Assembly (NCBI GenBank): GCA_934339365.1
Contig: CAKRHW010000003.1
Coordinates: forward strand, 65,743-129,742
Direction: 5' to 3'
DNA length: 64,000 nt
DNA from: an uncultured Lachnospiraceae bacterium
Lineage (GTDB): Bacteria; Bacillota; Clostridia; Lachnospirales; Lachnospiraceae
Shown: one piece after another, positions 52,939-61,831 of the stretch
Position numbering within the stretch: position 1 is the first letter of the stretch
Layout: every line of letters starts with the position of its first letter
Notes under the pieces: generated by a model
Told to the model about the DNA's origin: nothing
Databases searched by the model: none
The model's input: only the letters and a program-made list of their open reading frames with translations
Program-made: the position numbers and the translations under genes

Positions 52939-53688
52939 ATGTCAGTTACGATTAAGTCTCAATCCGAAATAGAGTTAATGCAGAAAGCAGGGAAAATTCT
53001 TGCAAAAGTGCATGAAGATCTTCAGAAAGAAATTAAGCCGGGAATATCAACAAAAAAGATAGACCAGATTGCAGAAGAAATGATTCGTAGTTTTGACTGT
53101 ATTCCATCTTTTTTAAATTACAATGGTTTTCCAGCATCGGTCTGTGTTTCTGTAAATGATGAAATTGTACATGGAATTCCAAGCAAACATCGTATACTAC
53201 AGGAAGGTGATCTTGTAAGTCTAGATGCAGGTGTTATTTATCAGGGATTTCATTCAGATGCTGCAAGAACATGGATTGTAGGTGAAGGTTCCAAAGAGGC
53301 GTCCGATTTGATTGCTGTTACGAAGCAAAGCTTTTTTGAAGGTATCAAATATGCCAGAGAAGGATGCTATTTGCATGATATTTCTGCTGCAATCGGATCA
53401 TATGCAGAAAGCTTTGGATATGGCGTAGTACGTGAGTTAGTCGGTCATGGAATCGGACGTAGTATGCATGAGAGTCCTAATATACCGAATTTTAAACAAC
53501 ATCGAAGAGGAATACGTCTTCAGGCAGGTATGACGTTAGCCATTGAGCCTATGATCAATATGGGAAGCCGCAAAATTGATTTTAAGGATGATGGATGGAC
53601 AATTGTAACACATGATGGTTCTCTTTCGGCACATTATGAAAATACGGTGCTGATTACAAAAGGAGAGCCGGAAATATTAAGTTTATAA
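52939..53688 (+). CDS. map: Type I methionine aminopeptidase
   Basis: 249 residues. The metal ligands appear in SLDAGVIYQGFHSDAART (two Asp), GHGIGRSMHE (His), AIEPMI (Glu) and YENTVLIT (Glu). It removes initiator methionine. It is immediately downstream of adk, so co-translated. Confidence 0.96.
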   Translation: MSVTIKSQSEIELMQKAGKILAKVHEDLQKEIKPGISTKKIDQIAEEMIRSFDCIPSFLNYNGFPASVCVSVNDEIVHGIPSKHRILQEGDLVSLDAGVIYQGFHSDAARTWIVGEGSKEASDLIAVTKQSFFEGIKYAREGCYLHDISAAIGSYAESFGYGVVRELVGHGIGRSMHESPNIPNFKQHRRGIRLQAGMTLAIEPMINMGSRKIDFKDDGWTIVTHDGSLSAHYENTVLITKGEPEILSL

Positions 53689-53703
53689 AAAGAGGAAATC
53701 CCA

Positions 53704-53964
53704 GTGGAAAATATAAGAGGTAGTTTAGCAAAATCAAAAGCTGGACATGATAAGGATGAAGTCTATGTCATAATTGATGCAGATAAGGAATATGTATATC
53801 TGGCTGATGGAAGATTAAAAACTTTAAATCATTTAAAGAAAAAAAACAGAAAGCATATTCAGTTGATTATGAATAAAGATACAGAATTTGTATCAAAAGT
53901 AAATATGGGCGACATCATGGATGAAGAGATTAAAAGATGTATCAAGCTTTATAATAGGAGGTAA
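53704..53964 (+). CDS. KOW-domain RNA-binding protein (L14e-like)
   Basis: 86 residues from a GTG after AGAGGAAA. A KOW-like beta segment (RGSLAKSKAGHDKDEVYVII) leads to a basic stretch (HLKKKNRKHIQLI). This small family sits between map and infA in many Clostridia and resembles archaeal/eukaryotic L14e. A ribosome-associated role is inferred from position; direct function is unknown. Confidence 0.8.
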   Translation: MENIRGSLAKSKAGHDKDEVYVIIDADKEYVYLADGRLKTLNHLKKKNRKHIQLIMNKDTEFVSKVNMGDIMDEEIKRCIKLYNRR

Positions 53965-53969
53965 ATGAG

Positions 53970-54188
53970 ATGTCAAAAGCTGATGTAATTGAAATTGAAG
54001 GAAAGGTAATTGAGAAATTACCAAATGCAATGTTTCAGGTAGAATTAGAAAATGGTCATGTAGTATTAGCACATATTAGTGGTAAATTACGTATGAACTT
54101 TATTAAAATTCTTCCGGGAGATAAGGTAACAATTGAAATGTCTCCATATGATCTTTCAAAAGGCAGAATTATTTGGAGAGATAAGTAA
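53970..54188 (+). CDS. infA: Translation initiation factor IF-1
   Basis: 72 residues, a single OB fold with IEGKVIEKLPNAMFQVELEN and the rRNA-binding HISGKLRMNFIKILPGDKV. It blocks the A site during initiation. It begins 5 bp after the KOW gene. Confidence 0.97.
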   Translation: MSKADVIEIEGKVIEKLPNAMFQVELENGHVVLAHISGKLRMNFIKILPGDKVTIEMSPYDLSKGRIIWRDK

Positions 54189-54258
54189 ATAGCACTTGAT
54201 TTTTGGAAATCATTGTGTTATACTTCATATCGGACTTTTTTGAAAGGAGGATCTTACA

Positions 54259-54372
54259 GTGAAGGTTAGATCATCAGTTAAACCTATTTGCGAAAAGTGC
54301 AAGGTTATTAAAAGAAAGGGAAGTATCAGAATTATCTGTGAAAACCCAAAACACAAACAGAGACAAGGTTAA
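54259..54372 (+). CDS. rpmJ: 50S ribosomal protein L36, zinc form
   Basis: This 37-residue protein starts at GTG after AAAGGAGG. It reads MKVRSSVKPICEKCKVIKRK and continues to KHKQRQG. Cys11, Cys14, Cys27 and His32 form the zinc site. The usual infA-rpmJ-rpsM order confirms it. Confidence 0.95.
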   Translation: MKVRSSVKPICEKCKVIKRKGSIRIICENPKHKQRQG

Positions 54373-54669
54373 TCAGTAAGAAACTTGTCTTTGTTTGCAT
54401 GTGATTATGCGGCTGCAGTAGTGAATACACTACTTCAAATAAATTAGTGCCTATCAGATAGGCAGATTGGATTAGAAGAAGTGATATCTTAAGCTTTTTC
54501 TAACAGGCTACAGTTTTGTGGCAGAATGAATCAATTGCTGATTTCAGATTCATTCAATGATTATTAATTTATCTAAGTAATGGGGTGCGTACACATTTCA
54601 GACGTTACATAGTGACGGGCTACGTAATTTTATTGCTTAAGAAAACAAAACTAATGGAGGTGCACATAC
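54373..54669 (+). ncRNA. Multi-hairpin spacer before the alpha operon genes (possible leader)
   Basis: About 297 bases without a gene but with successive stems: AGACAAG/CTTGTCT overlapping the rpmJ stop (54361-54390), AGTAGTG/CACTACT (54417-54434), GCCTAT/ATAGGC (54449-54463), GAATGAATC/GATTCATTC (54524-54555) and TTACATAG/CTACGTAA (54605-54627). In Escherichia coli S4 represses this operon through the leader before rpsM; rpsD lies downstream here. No match to the known alpha leader was recognised. Confidence 0.5.
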
Positions 54670-55038
54670 ATGGCTCGTATTGCAGGTGTAGATTTGCCAA
54701 GAGAGAAACGTATTGAGATTGGTTTAACATATATTTATGGTATTGGTTTAACAAGCTCAAAGCGTATTTTAGCAGAAGCTAAAGTTAATCCTGACACACG
54801 TGTAAAGGATTTGACAGACGACGAAGTTAAGGCTATCGCGGCTGTCGTTGATGAAAGTCAGACAGTAGAAGGTGATTTAAGAAGAGAAATCGCTTTAAAT
54901 ATTAAGAGATTACAGGAAATCGGATGCTACAGAGGAATCCGTCATAGAAAAGGTCTTCCTGTTCGTGGTCAAAAGACTAAGACAAATGCAAGAACAAGAA
55001 AAGGACCAAAGAGAACTGTTGCAAATAAGAAAAAATAG
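54670..55038 (+). CDS. rpsM: 30S ribosomal protein S13
   Basis: 122 residues; ARIAGVDLPREKRIEIGLTY at the start and the basic tail GQKTKTNARTRKGPKRTV reaching towards the P site. AATGGAGGTG precedes the ATG. Confidence 0.97.
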   Translation: MARIAGVDLPREKRIEIGLTYIYGIGLTSSKRILAEAKVNPDTRVKDLTDDEVKAIAAVVDESQTVEGDLRREIALNIKRLQEIGCYRGIRHRKGLPVRGQKTKTNARTRKGPKRTVANKKK

Positions 55039-55079
55039 TAAATAGAAAATAGAAAGAACCCATAAGGGAGGTTAGTTTA

Positions 55080-55472
55080 ATGGCTAAGGTTACAAAGAAA
55101 GTGACAAAGAAACGTGTCAAGAAAAACGTTGAACATGGACAAGCACATATTCAATCATCTTTTAATAATACAATCGTTACGTTAACAGATGCTCAGGGAA
55201 ATGCATTATCTTGGGCAAGTGCTGGTGGTCTTGGATTTAGAGGTTCAAAGAAATCTACTCCTTATGCAGCTCAGATGGCAGCTGAAACTGCTACAAAGGC
55301 AGCTTTAGTTCATGGATTAAAATCAGTTGACGTTATGGTAAAGGGACCAGGTTCAGGAAGAGAAGCAGCGATTCGTGCATTATCAGCTTGCGGACTTCAG
55401 GTTACAAGTATCAAGGATGTTACTCCAGTACCACATAACGGATGTCGTCCACCAAAACGTAGAAGAGTGTAA
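55080..55472 (+). CDS. rpsK: 30S ribosomal protein S11
   Basis: 130 residues. The platform-protein blocks HIQSSFNNTIVTLTDAQGN and VTPVPHNGCRPPKRRRV are intact; the Asn-Gly is the site often converted to isoaspartate. Confidence 0.97.
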   Translation: MAKVTKKVTKKRVKKNVEHGQAHIQSSFNNTIVTLTDAQGNALSWASAGGLGFRGSKKSTPYAAQMAAETATKAALVHGLKSVDVMVKGPGSGREAAIRALSACGLQVTSIKDVTPVPHNGCRPPKRRRV

Positions 55473-55491
55473 TTAGGAGGTATAAATTCAC

Positions 55492-56085
55492 ATGGCAGTT
55501 AATAGAATTCCTGTTCTTAAAAGATGTAGATCACTTGGTTTGGATCCAATTTATTTAGGAATAGATAAGAAATCGAATAGACAATTGAAGAGAGCTAATA
55601 AGAAAGTTAGTGAATATGGTCTTCAGTTAAGAGAAAAGCAGAAAGCAAAATTTATTTATGGTGTATTAGAAAAACCATTTAGAAACTACTTTGCTAAGGC
55701 TGATAGAATGAACGGTATGACAGGTGATAATCTTATGACTTTATTAGAGTCTAGATTAGACAATGTTATGTTCCGTATGGGATTAGCTAGAACAAGAAGA
55801 GAAGCAAGACAGATTGTTGATCACAAGCATGTTTTAGTTAATGGTAAGCAGGTTAATATCCCTTCATACTTAGTTAAGGCTGGGGATGTTATTGAAATCA
55901 AGGAAAAATGTAAAGCATCACAGAGATATAAAGATATTATTGCCGTTACAGGTGGTAGATTAGTACCAGAATGGATTGACTGTGATCAGGAAAACCTTAA
56001 GGCAACAATTAAGGAATTACCTACAAGAGAGCAGATTGATGTACCTGTTAATGAGATGCTTATTGTCGAATTATATTCTAAGTAA
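55492..56085 (+). CDS. rpsD: 30S ribosomal protein S4
   Basis: 197 residues. The S4 RNA-binding domain is at about 88-150 (RLDNVMFRMGLARTRREARQ). The N-terminus has a single cysteine at position 12 rather than a zinc cluster. It is a likely autoregulator through the spacer at 54373. Confidence 0.97.
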   Translation: MAVNRIPVLKRCRSLGLDPIYLGIDKKSNRQLKRANKKVSEYGLQLREKQKAKFIYGVLEKPFRNYFAKADRMNGMTGDNLMTLLESRLDNVMFRMGLARTRREARQIVDHKHVLVNGKQVNIPSYLVKAGDVIEIKEKCKASQRYKDIIAVTGGRLVPEWIDCDQENLKATIKELPTREQIDVPVNEMLIVELYSK

Positions 56086-56117
56086 GATGAAGCAATTCCC
56101 AAAGAAGGAGGGGCTAT

Positions 56118-57077
56118 ATGTTCGATTTCGAAAAACCTAATATTGAGATAGCAGAGATCTCAGAAGATAAAAGATATGGTAGATTTGTAGTAGAACCTCT
56201 AGAAAGAGGCTATGGTACGACTCTTGGTAATTCACTTAGAAGAATCATGCTTTCTACGTTGCCAGGAGCAGCGGTCAGCCAGGTTAAGATTGAAGGAGTA
56301 CAACACGAATTCAGTTCAATCGAGGGTGTAAAGGAAGATGTTACAGAAATCATCATGAACATCAAGAATTTAGCAATAAAGAACAACAGTGATACTAATG
56401 GACCAAAGATTGCTTATATTGAAGCAAGTGGAGACAAGGTTGTAACTGCTGCAGATATTAGTGCTGATCCTGACATTGAAATCCTTAACCCAGATTTGGT
56501 GATTGCAACGCTTAATGGAGGTGCCGACAGCAAATTATATATGGAGTTAACAATTACAAAGGGAAGAGGTTATGTCAGCTCAGATAAGAATAAAAGAGAT
56601 GACTTACCAATCGGTGTAATTGCAGTTGATTCTATTTACACTCCGGTAGAGAGAGTAAATATGAATGTAGAGAATACTCGTGTCGGCCAGATTACTGATT
56701 ATGACAAACTTACTTTAGATGTATATACAAACGGTACATTAGAGCCAGATGAAGCTGTCAGTCTGGCAGCAAAGGTATTAAGCGAACATTTAAAATTATT
56801 CATCGATTTATCAGAAAATGCTGTGAATGCAGAAGTTATGGTAGAAAAAGAAGATAATGAGAAAGAAAAAGTTCTTGTTATGAACATAGATGAATTAGAG
56901 TTATCTGTTCGTTCATATAATTGTTTGAAGCGTGCTGGTATTAATACCGTAGAAGAGTTAATAAACAGAACTCCAGAAGATATGATGAAGGTTAGAAATT
57001 TAGGACGTAAGTCATTAGATGAAGTTCTTGCGAAGTTAAAAGAACTTGGTTTAGAATTACGTGATGATAATGAATAA
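56118..57077 (+). CDS. rpoA: DNA-directed RNA polymerase subunit alpha
   Basis: 319 residues. The alpha-NTD dimerisation block is GYGTTLGNSLRRIMLSTLPG. The alpha-CTD (about 245-319) has LELSVRSYNCLKRAGINTVE and RNLGRKSLDEV for UP-element binding. Unlike beta and beta prime it has no long acidic tail, only a short DDNE end. Confidence 0.98.
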   Translation: MFDFEKPNIEIAEISEDKRYGRFVVEPLERGYGTTLGNSLRRIMLSTLPGAAVSQVKIEGVQHEFSSIEGVKEDVTEIIMNIKNLAIKNNSDTNGPKIAYIEASGDKVVTAADISADPDIEILNPDLVIATLNGGADSKLYMELTITKGRGYVSSDKNKRDDLPIGVIAVDSIYTPVERVNMNVENTRVGQITDYDKLTLDVYTNGTLEPDEAVSLAAKVLSEHLKLFIDLSENAVNAEVMVEKEDNEKEKVLVMNIDELELSVRSYNCLKRAGINTVEELINRTPEDMMKVRNLGRKSLDEVLAKLKELGLELRDDNE

Positions 57078-57171
57078 ATTTTAATCTGATTGATATTGAG
57101 CGGAGGCGCGAATAGAAAAGATATAAAAGCTGGTTTATAATAATAGATCAGTAGAAAGGATAGCTGTAAAG

Positions 57172-57708
57172 ATGGCAGGTTATAGAAAACTTGGAAGAAC
57201 TTCAAGCCAGAGAAAGGCTTTAATTAGAGGTCAGGTAACAAGCTTATTAAATAACGGTAAGATTGTTACAACTGAAGCAAGAGCTAAGGAAATCCGCAGA
57301 GTAGCAGAAGGTCTTATTGCTTTAGCTGTTAAAGAAAAGGATAACTTTGAAGAAGTTACAGTAAAGGCAAAAGTTGCTCGTAAAGATGAAAATGGCAAGA
57401 GAGTAAAAGAAGTAGTAGATGGTAAAAAAGTTACAGTATTTGATGAAGTTGATAAGACAATCAAAAAAGATCAACCATCTCGTCTTCATGCTAGAAGAAA
57501 AATGAACAAAGTCCTTTACACAGTAAAGGAAGTTCCTACAAATGCTGCAGGTAAGAAGAAAGATACAAAATCAATCGACTTAACACAGAAATTATTTGAT
57601 GAGATCGCTCCTAAGTATGCTGATCGTAACGGTGGATATACAAGAATCGTTAAGATTGGACAGCGTAAGGGTGACGCAGCTATGGAAGTATTATTAGAGT
57701 TAGTTTAA
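57172..57708 (+). CDS. rplQ: 50S ribosomal protein L17, extended form
   Basis: 178 residues against about 112-130 in most bacteria. The N-terminal part (AGYRKLGRTSSQRKALIRGQ) and the C-terminal block (IAPKYADRNGGYTRIVKIGQ) are normal. The extra 50-60 residues fall between them, around positions 60-125. They contain a charged beta-like stretch (RVKEVVDGKKVTVFDEVDK) and VKEVPTNAAGKKKDTKSIDL. The gene ends the alpha operon before a strong terminator. Confidence 0.95.
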   Translation: MAGYRKLGRTSSQRKALIRGQVTSLLNNGKIVTTEARAKEIRRVAEGLIALAVKEKDNFEEVTVKAKVARKDENGKRVKEVVDGKKVTVFDEVDKTIKKDQPSRLHARRKMNKVLYTVKEVPTNAAGKKKDTKSIDLTQKLFDEIAPKYADRNGGYTRIVKIGQRKGDAAMEVLLELV

Positions 57709-57722
57709 TTCTTGAAAGAAAG

Positions 57723-57757
57723 AAACTGTTTATCAGAGAATGATAAACAGTTTTTTT
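57723..57757 (+). terminator. Terminator after rplQ
   Basis: AAACTGTTTATCA pairs exactly with TGATAAACAGTTT around GAGAA; seven T end the motif. Confidence 0.92.
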
Positions 57758-57793
57758 CAGTTAAAGGAAAATATTAGAAACAGGAAGTTTTTC

Positions 57794-57822
57794 TTGCTTT
57801 TTCTTGTGTTCTATATTAAAAT
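57794..57822 (+). promoter_or_regulatory. Promoter of the ecf-truA operon
   Basis: TTGCTT (57794-57799) and TAAAAT (57817-57822), 17 bp apart. ATG of ecfA1 is about 40 nt downstream of the predicted start. Confidence 0.5.
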
Positions 57823-57865
57823 AACAACTATAGCAATTGAAAGATAACATTGGAGAGACTTAGAT

Positions 57866-58717
57866 ATGGATTTAATAAAGGGGAAGGATTTAAAATATAG
57901 ATATAAGAAATTAAACGAGCAAGGGGAGACATCCTATGTAACGGCTTTGCAGGGAATTGATATTGATATTAAGCAAGGACAAATTGTTTCGATTTTAGGC
58001 CATAATGGTTCGGGAAAATCAACGCTTGCAAAACAATTAAATGCATTGTTACTTCCTTCGGAAGGGGATTTGTTTATCGATGGGAATAATACGAAGGATC
58101 ATAATTTTTTATGGAAAATTCGTGAAAAAATTGGGATGGTATTTCAGAATCCAGATAATCAGATGATTGCAAATGTCGTAGAAGAAGATGTAGGATTTGG
58201 TCCGGAGAATTTAGGAGTTCCAACAGAAGAAATTCTAGAGAGAGTTACGAAATCTCTACAGGCAGTTGATATGGAAAAGTATCGAATGCAATCACCAATG
58301 AAGTTGTCTGGAGGACAGAAACAGAGAGTAGCAATTGCAGGAATTCTGGCTATGAAATCAAAGTGTATTGTATTAGATGAACCTACAGCGATGTTAGACC
58401 CAAGAGGAAGAAAAGAAGTATTAGATGCCTTAAAGCGATTAAACGAGGAAGAAGGAATTACAATTATTTTAATTACACATCATATGGATGAAGTACTGTT
58501 ATCAGATCTGGTATATGTAATGAGTCAGGGAAAGGTCGTTATGAAGGGAACTCCGAAAGAAATATTCTCTAATGTCGAAAAAATCAAGGAATATGGATTA
58601 GAACTGCCACAGGTTACTGAAGTGGCATATCGCCTGCAACAGGCAGGAATCCCGTTGCCGGATGGAATTATAACAATAGAGGAGTTAGTTCATGAACTTA
58701 AGATTAGAAGATGTTAA
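57866..58717 (+). CDS. ecfA1: ECF transporter ATPase EcfA1
   Basis: 283 residues. Walker A GHNGSGKST, Q loop VFQNPDNQM, signature LSGGQKQR and Walker B CIVLDEPTAMLD are all canonical. EcfA1, EcfA2 and EcfT form the shared energising module for vitamin-binding S components, none of which is in the window. It overlaps ecfA2 by 26 bp. Confidence 0.95.
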   Translation: MDLIKGKDLKYRYKKLNEQGETSYVTALQGIDIDIKQGQIVSILGHNGSGKSTLAKQLNALLLPSEGDLFIDGNNTKDHNFLWKIREKIGMVFQNPDNQMIANVVEEDVGFGPENLGVPTEEILERVTKSLQAVDMEKYRMQSPMKLSGGQKQRVAIAGILAMKSKCIVLDEPTAMLDPRGRKEVLDALKRLNEEEGITIILITHHMDEVLLSDLVYVMSQGKVVMKGTPKEIFSNVEKIKEYGLELPQVTEVAYRLQQAGIPLPDGIITIEELVHELKIRRC

Positions 58718-59573
58718 TTATACGTATGGAAAAGATACAGCTTATGAATCGAAAGCGTTGCAGTATATTCATTTAAATATAGGTGAAAATGAATGGATTG
58801 GAATTATTGGTCAGACCGGTTCAGGTAAATCAACATTGATACAACATCTCAATGGATTACTTCGGCCGGACCAGGGAGCCATATATTATAACAATCAAAA
58901 TATATATCAGGATGAATTTGATCAAAAAATGTTATGTTGTAAGGTAGGATTAGTTTTTCAATATCCGGAACATCAGCTTTTTGCTTCTGATGTATTTGAA
59001 GATGTTTGTTTTGGCCCCAAAAATCTTGGCTTATCGAAAAAAGAGATAGAAGAGAGAGCATGCAAAGCTTTAGAACAGGTTGGAATTAGCCGGGAATTAT
59101 ATCATAAATCCCCATTTGAATTATCCGGTGGTCAACAGAGAAGAGTGGCAATTGCCGGTGTTTTAGCAATGAATCCGGAAATCTTGATTTTAGATGAACC
59201 AACGGCAGGATTAGATCCTGCTGGCAAGAGACGCATTTTTCAATTGATTGAAAAATTGCGCAAAGAAAGGAAAATAACAGTCATCTTTGTTTCACACAGT
59301 ATGGAAGATGTGGCTAAGTATGCAACAAGACTAATCGTTATGCAGGAAGGAAAAATTGTTTTTGATCAAACGCCTGAAAATGTATTTTGCCATCAGGAAG
59401 AATTACGTTCCATGGGATTAGATGTTCCAAAAATCACGCAGATTATGTCACAGTTGAAAACAGAAGGATTTGAGGTAAGAGATAACATTCTTACAGTGGA
59501 AGAAGCTGTGGAAGAAATTATAAAAGATTTGAATAAAAATAATATAAATAATATGAAGGAAATAAAGGAATGA
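58692..59573 (+). CDS. ecfA2: ECF transporter ATPase EcfA2
   Basis: 293 residues. Walker A GQTGSGKST, Q loop VFQYPEHQLF, signature LSGGQQRR and Walker B ILILDEPTAGLD are canonical. The ribosome-binding site AGAGGAG lies in ecfA1. Its ATGA overlap with ecfT couples the two. Confidence 0.95.
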   Translation: MNLRLEDVNYTYGKDTAYESKALQYIHLNIGENEWIGIIGQTGSGKSTLIQHLNGLLRPDQGAIYYNNQNIYQDEFDQKMLCCKVGLVFQYPEHQLFASDVFEDVCFGPKNLGLSKKEIEERACKALEQVGISRELYHKSPFELSGGQQRRVAIAGVLAMNPEILILDEPTAGLDPAGKRRIFQLIEKLRKERKITVIFVSHSMEDVAKYATRLIVMQEGKIVFDQTPENVFCHQEELRSMGLDVPKITQIMSQLKTEGFEVRDNILTVEEAVEEIIKDLNKNNINNMKEIKE

Positions 59574-60358
59574 AAGATATAACATTAGGGCAGTTTTATC
59601 CTGTTGAATCTGTAATTCATAAATTAGATCCGCGTGTAAAAATTGCGGGAACATTTTTATTTATGATTGCAATATTTCATATCCAGACATTTTATGGATT
59701 TGGAATCATGGCATTTTTATTAATGGCAATTATTTATGCAACAAAGGTTCCCCCTATTAAGCTGATGAAAGGGATAAGGGGAATATTAATTTTATTATTG
59801 ATTAGTGTAAGTTTTAATATTTTCTGGACACAGGGACACGTACTTTTTCAATTAGGGATCATTAAAATTACAGAAGAAGGATTAAGGAAAGCAGCAATAT
59901 TAGGATTAAGGCTCATTTTTTTAGTTATTGGTACTTCTATTATGACATTAACTACGACACCGAATGATTTAGCAGATGGATTAGAAAAAGCATTTCATCC
60001 ATTGAATCGCATTCATGTACCGGTGCATGAATTTTCCATGATGATTTCGATTGCACTTAGATTTATACCAATTCTGATGGAAGAGACAAATAAGATTATG
60101 AAAGCACAGAAATCAAGGGGTGCTGATTTTCAGTCAGGCGGGCTGATAAAGAGATTAAAAAGTCTGTTACCACTTTTGATTCCTTTATTTGTTTCTGCGG
60201 TACGCCGGGCTGTGGACCTTGCGGTTGCCATGGAAGCGAGATGCTATCGCGGTGGAGAAGGAAGAACAAAGATGAAACCATTACTCTATCAGAAAAATGA
60301 TTATATAGCATATCTAGGTTATGTGATATTTTTATTTCTTGTTTTTATTTTTCTATAA
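59570..60358 (+). CDS. ecfT: ECF transporter transmembrane subunit EcfT
   Basis: 262 residues with about six membrane helices. The two coupling motifs in the cytosolic domain are readable as KSRGADF and EARCYRGG, matching the Ala/Ser-Arg-Gly/Cys pattern that contacts the ATPases. Confidence 0.95.
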   Translation: MKDITLGQFYPVESVIHKLDPRVKIAGTFLFMIAIFHIQTFYGFGIMAFLLMAIIYATKVPPIKLMKGIRGILILLLISVSFNIFWTQGHVLFQLGIIKITEEGLRKAAILGLRLIFLVIGTSIMTLTTTPNDLADGLEKAFHPLNRIHVPVHEFSMMISIALRFIPILMEETNKIMKAQKSRGADFQSGGLIKRLKSLLPLLIPLFVSAVRRAVDLAVAMEARCYRGGEGRTKMKPLLYQKNDYIAYLGYVIFLFLVFIFL

Positions 60359-60437
60359 TGTATGTTATACTGTAAGCCGAAGTCAACAAGAAGTTTGAGA
60401 TTATGTTTGATAAAAATAGAAAGATAAGATTGGAAGA

Positions 60438-61220
60438 ATGAAGAAAGAAAAGGAAGAGAAAAGAAAAAGAATTTTTCTGAGAATCGCCTATGATGGAACA
60501 AATTATGTCGGATGGCAGATTCAGAAAAATGGATTGGCAGTGGAAGAGGTAATTAATCAGAAATTATCTGATTTGACAGGAGAAAAGATTATTGTAATTG
60601 GTGCAAGCCGTACGGATTCCGGTGTTCATGCAATGGGAAATGTTGCTGTTTTTGATACAATGTCCTCTATTCCACCAACACGTTTTAGTTATGCGCTAAA
60701 TCAGAGATTACCGGAAGACATTCGTATTCAGGAATCTTTTCAGGTTGCGGATGATTTCCATCCAAGGTATACGAAAAGTATTTCAAAAACATATGAATAT
60801 AAAGTCTTGAATTGTTCATTTGAGAGACCAACAGAACGTTTTTACACCCATTATGTTTATTTTCCAATGAATCTTGAGAAAATGAGAGAAGCAGCACAAT
60901 ATATCATTGGAGAACATGACTTCAAAAGTTTTTGTTCAATGCATTCACAGGTACAGACCACAGTCCGCACGATTTATGATTTAGAGATTCAGAAGGAAAA
61001 TGATATTATTACATTTTCAATTAGAGGAAATGGATTTTTATATAATATGGTTCGCATTATTGTTGGTACATTATTAAAAGTTGGTGGTGGGGCTTACCCA
61101 CCGGAACATGTAAAAGAAATTATAGAGGCATGTGATCGTAGTAAGGCAGGTCCTAAGGTACCGGCAAAAGGGTTAACACTTCTTGAGATTGCTTATGGCG
61201 ATATACAGAAAGTGGAATAA
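60438..61220 (+). CDS. truA: tRNA pseudouridine(38-40) synthase TruA
   Basis: 260 residues. The catalytic Asp is in GASRTDSGVHAMGN, and the fold-closing FLYNMVRIIVGTLL is present. It modifies the anticodon arm of tRNAs. The ecfT-truA-rplM-rpsI order is conserved in Firmicutes. Confidence 0.96.
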   Translation: MKKEKEEKRKRIFLRIAYDGTNYVGWQIQKNGLAVEEVINQKLSDLTGEKIIVIGASRTDSGVHAMGNVAVFDTMSSIPPTRFSYALNQRLPEDIRIQESFQVADDFHPRYTKSISKTYEYKVLNCSFERPTERFYTHYVYFPMNLEKMREAAQYIIGEHDFKSFCSMHSQVQTTVRTIYDLEIQKENDIITFSIRGNGFLYNMVRIIVGTLLKVGGGAYPPEHVKEIIEACDRSKAGPKVPAKGLTLLEIAYGDIQKVE

Positions 61221-61245
61221 AATATAATATATTTAGGCGGAAGTC

Positions 61246-61274
61246 TTGACACAGAAAAAGCTGTAGGTTATAAT
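61246..61274 (+). promoter_or_regulatory. Consensus promoter of rplM-rpsI
   Basis: TTGACA (61246-61251), 17 bp, TATAAT (61269-61274). Start predicted near 61281. Confidence 0.85.
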
Positions 61275-61280
61275 ACATTA

Positions 61281-61375
61281 TTGTGACAGCCTATGTAGAG
61301 GCTTATAAATGTTCCAACCAAGCCCCGGTAAAGAACATTTCATAATAAATAATATAGTAATAGAAGGAGAAACCA
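61281..61375 (+). ncRNA. Probable ribosomal protein L13 leader
   Basis: Two stems lie in a 95-nt leader before rplM: AGCCT/AGGCT around ATGTAG, then AATGTTC/GAACATT enclosing a conserved-looking CAACCAAGCCCCGGTAAA loop. Position and size fit the Firmicutes L13 leader, thought to bind L13. I have not aligned it to the Rfam model. Confidence 0.6.
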
Positions 61376-61804
61376 ATGAAGACATTTATGGCCAGTCCAT
61401 CAACAATTGAAAGAAAATGGTATGTAGTTGACGCTACAGGATATACATTAGGTCGTTTAGCATCTGAAGTAGCTAAGGTATTAAGAGGTAAGAATAAACC
61501 AACTTATACTCCTCACATTGACACAGGCGATTATGTTATCGTTGTTAATGCTGATAAGATTCAGGTAACAGGTAAGAAGTTAGACCAGAAAGTTTACTAT
61601 CATCACTCAGACTATGTAGGTGGTATGAAAGAGCAGACTTTAAGAGAAAAGTTAGCAAAGAAGCCAGAACAGGTAATTGAACTTGCTGTTAAGGGTATGC
61701 TTCCAAAGGGACCACTTGGTAGAGCAATGATCAAGAAATTATATGTTTATGCAGGACCAGAGCACAAGCATGACGCTCAGAAGCCTGAAACATTAACATT
61801 TTAA
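61376..61804 (+). CDS. rplM: 50S ribosomal protein L13
   Basis: 142 residues. RKWYVVDATGYTLGRLASEV and GMLPKGPLGRAMIKKLYVYA are typical. AGAAGGAG precedes the ATG. Confidence 0.97.
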   Translation: MKTFMASPSTIERKWYVVDATGYTLGRLASEVAKVLRGKNKPTYTPHIDTGDYVIVVNADKIQVTGKKLDQKVYYHHSDYVGGMKEQTLREKLAKKPEQVIELAVKGMLPKGPLGRAMIKKLYVYAGPEHKHDAQKPETLTF

Positions 61805-61831
61805 TCGTAACTGAAAGGAGAAAAAGATACA

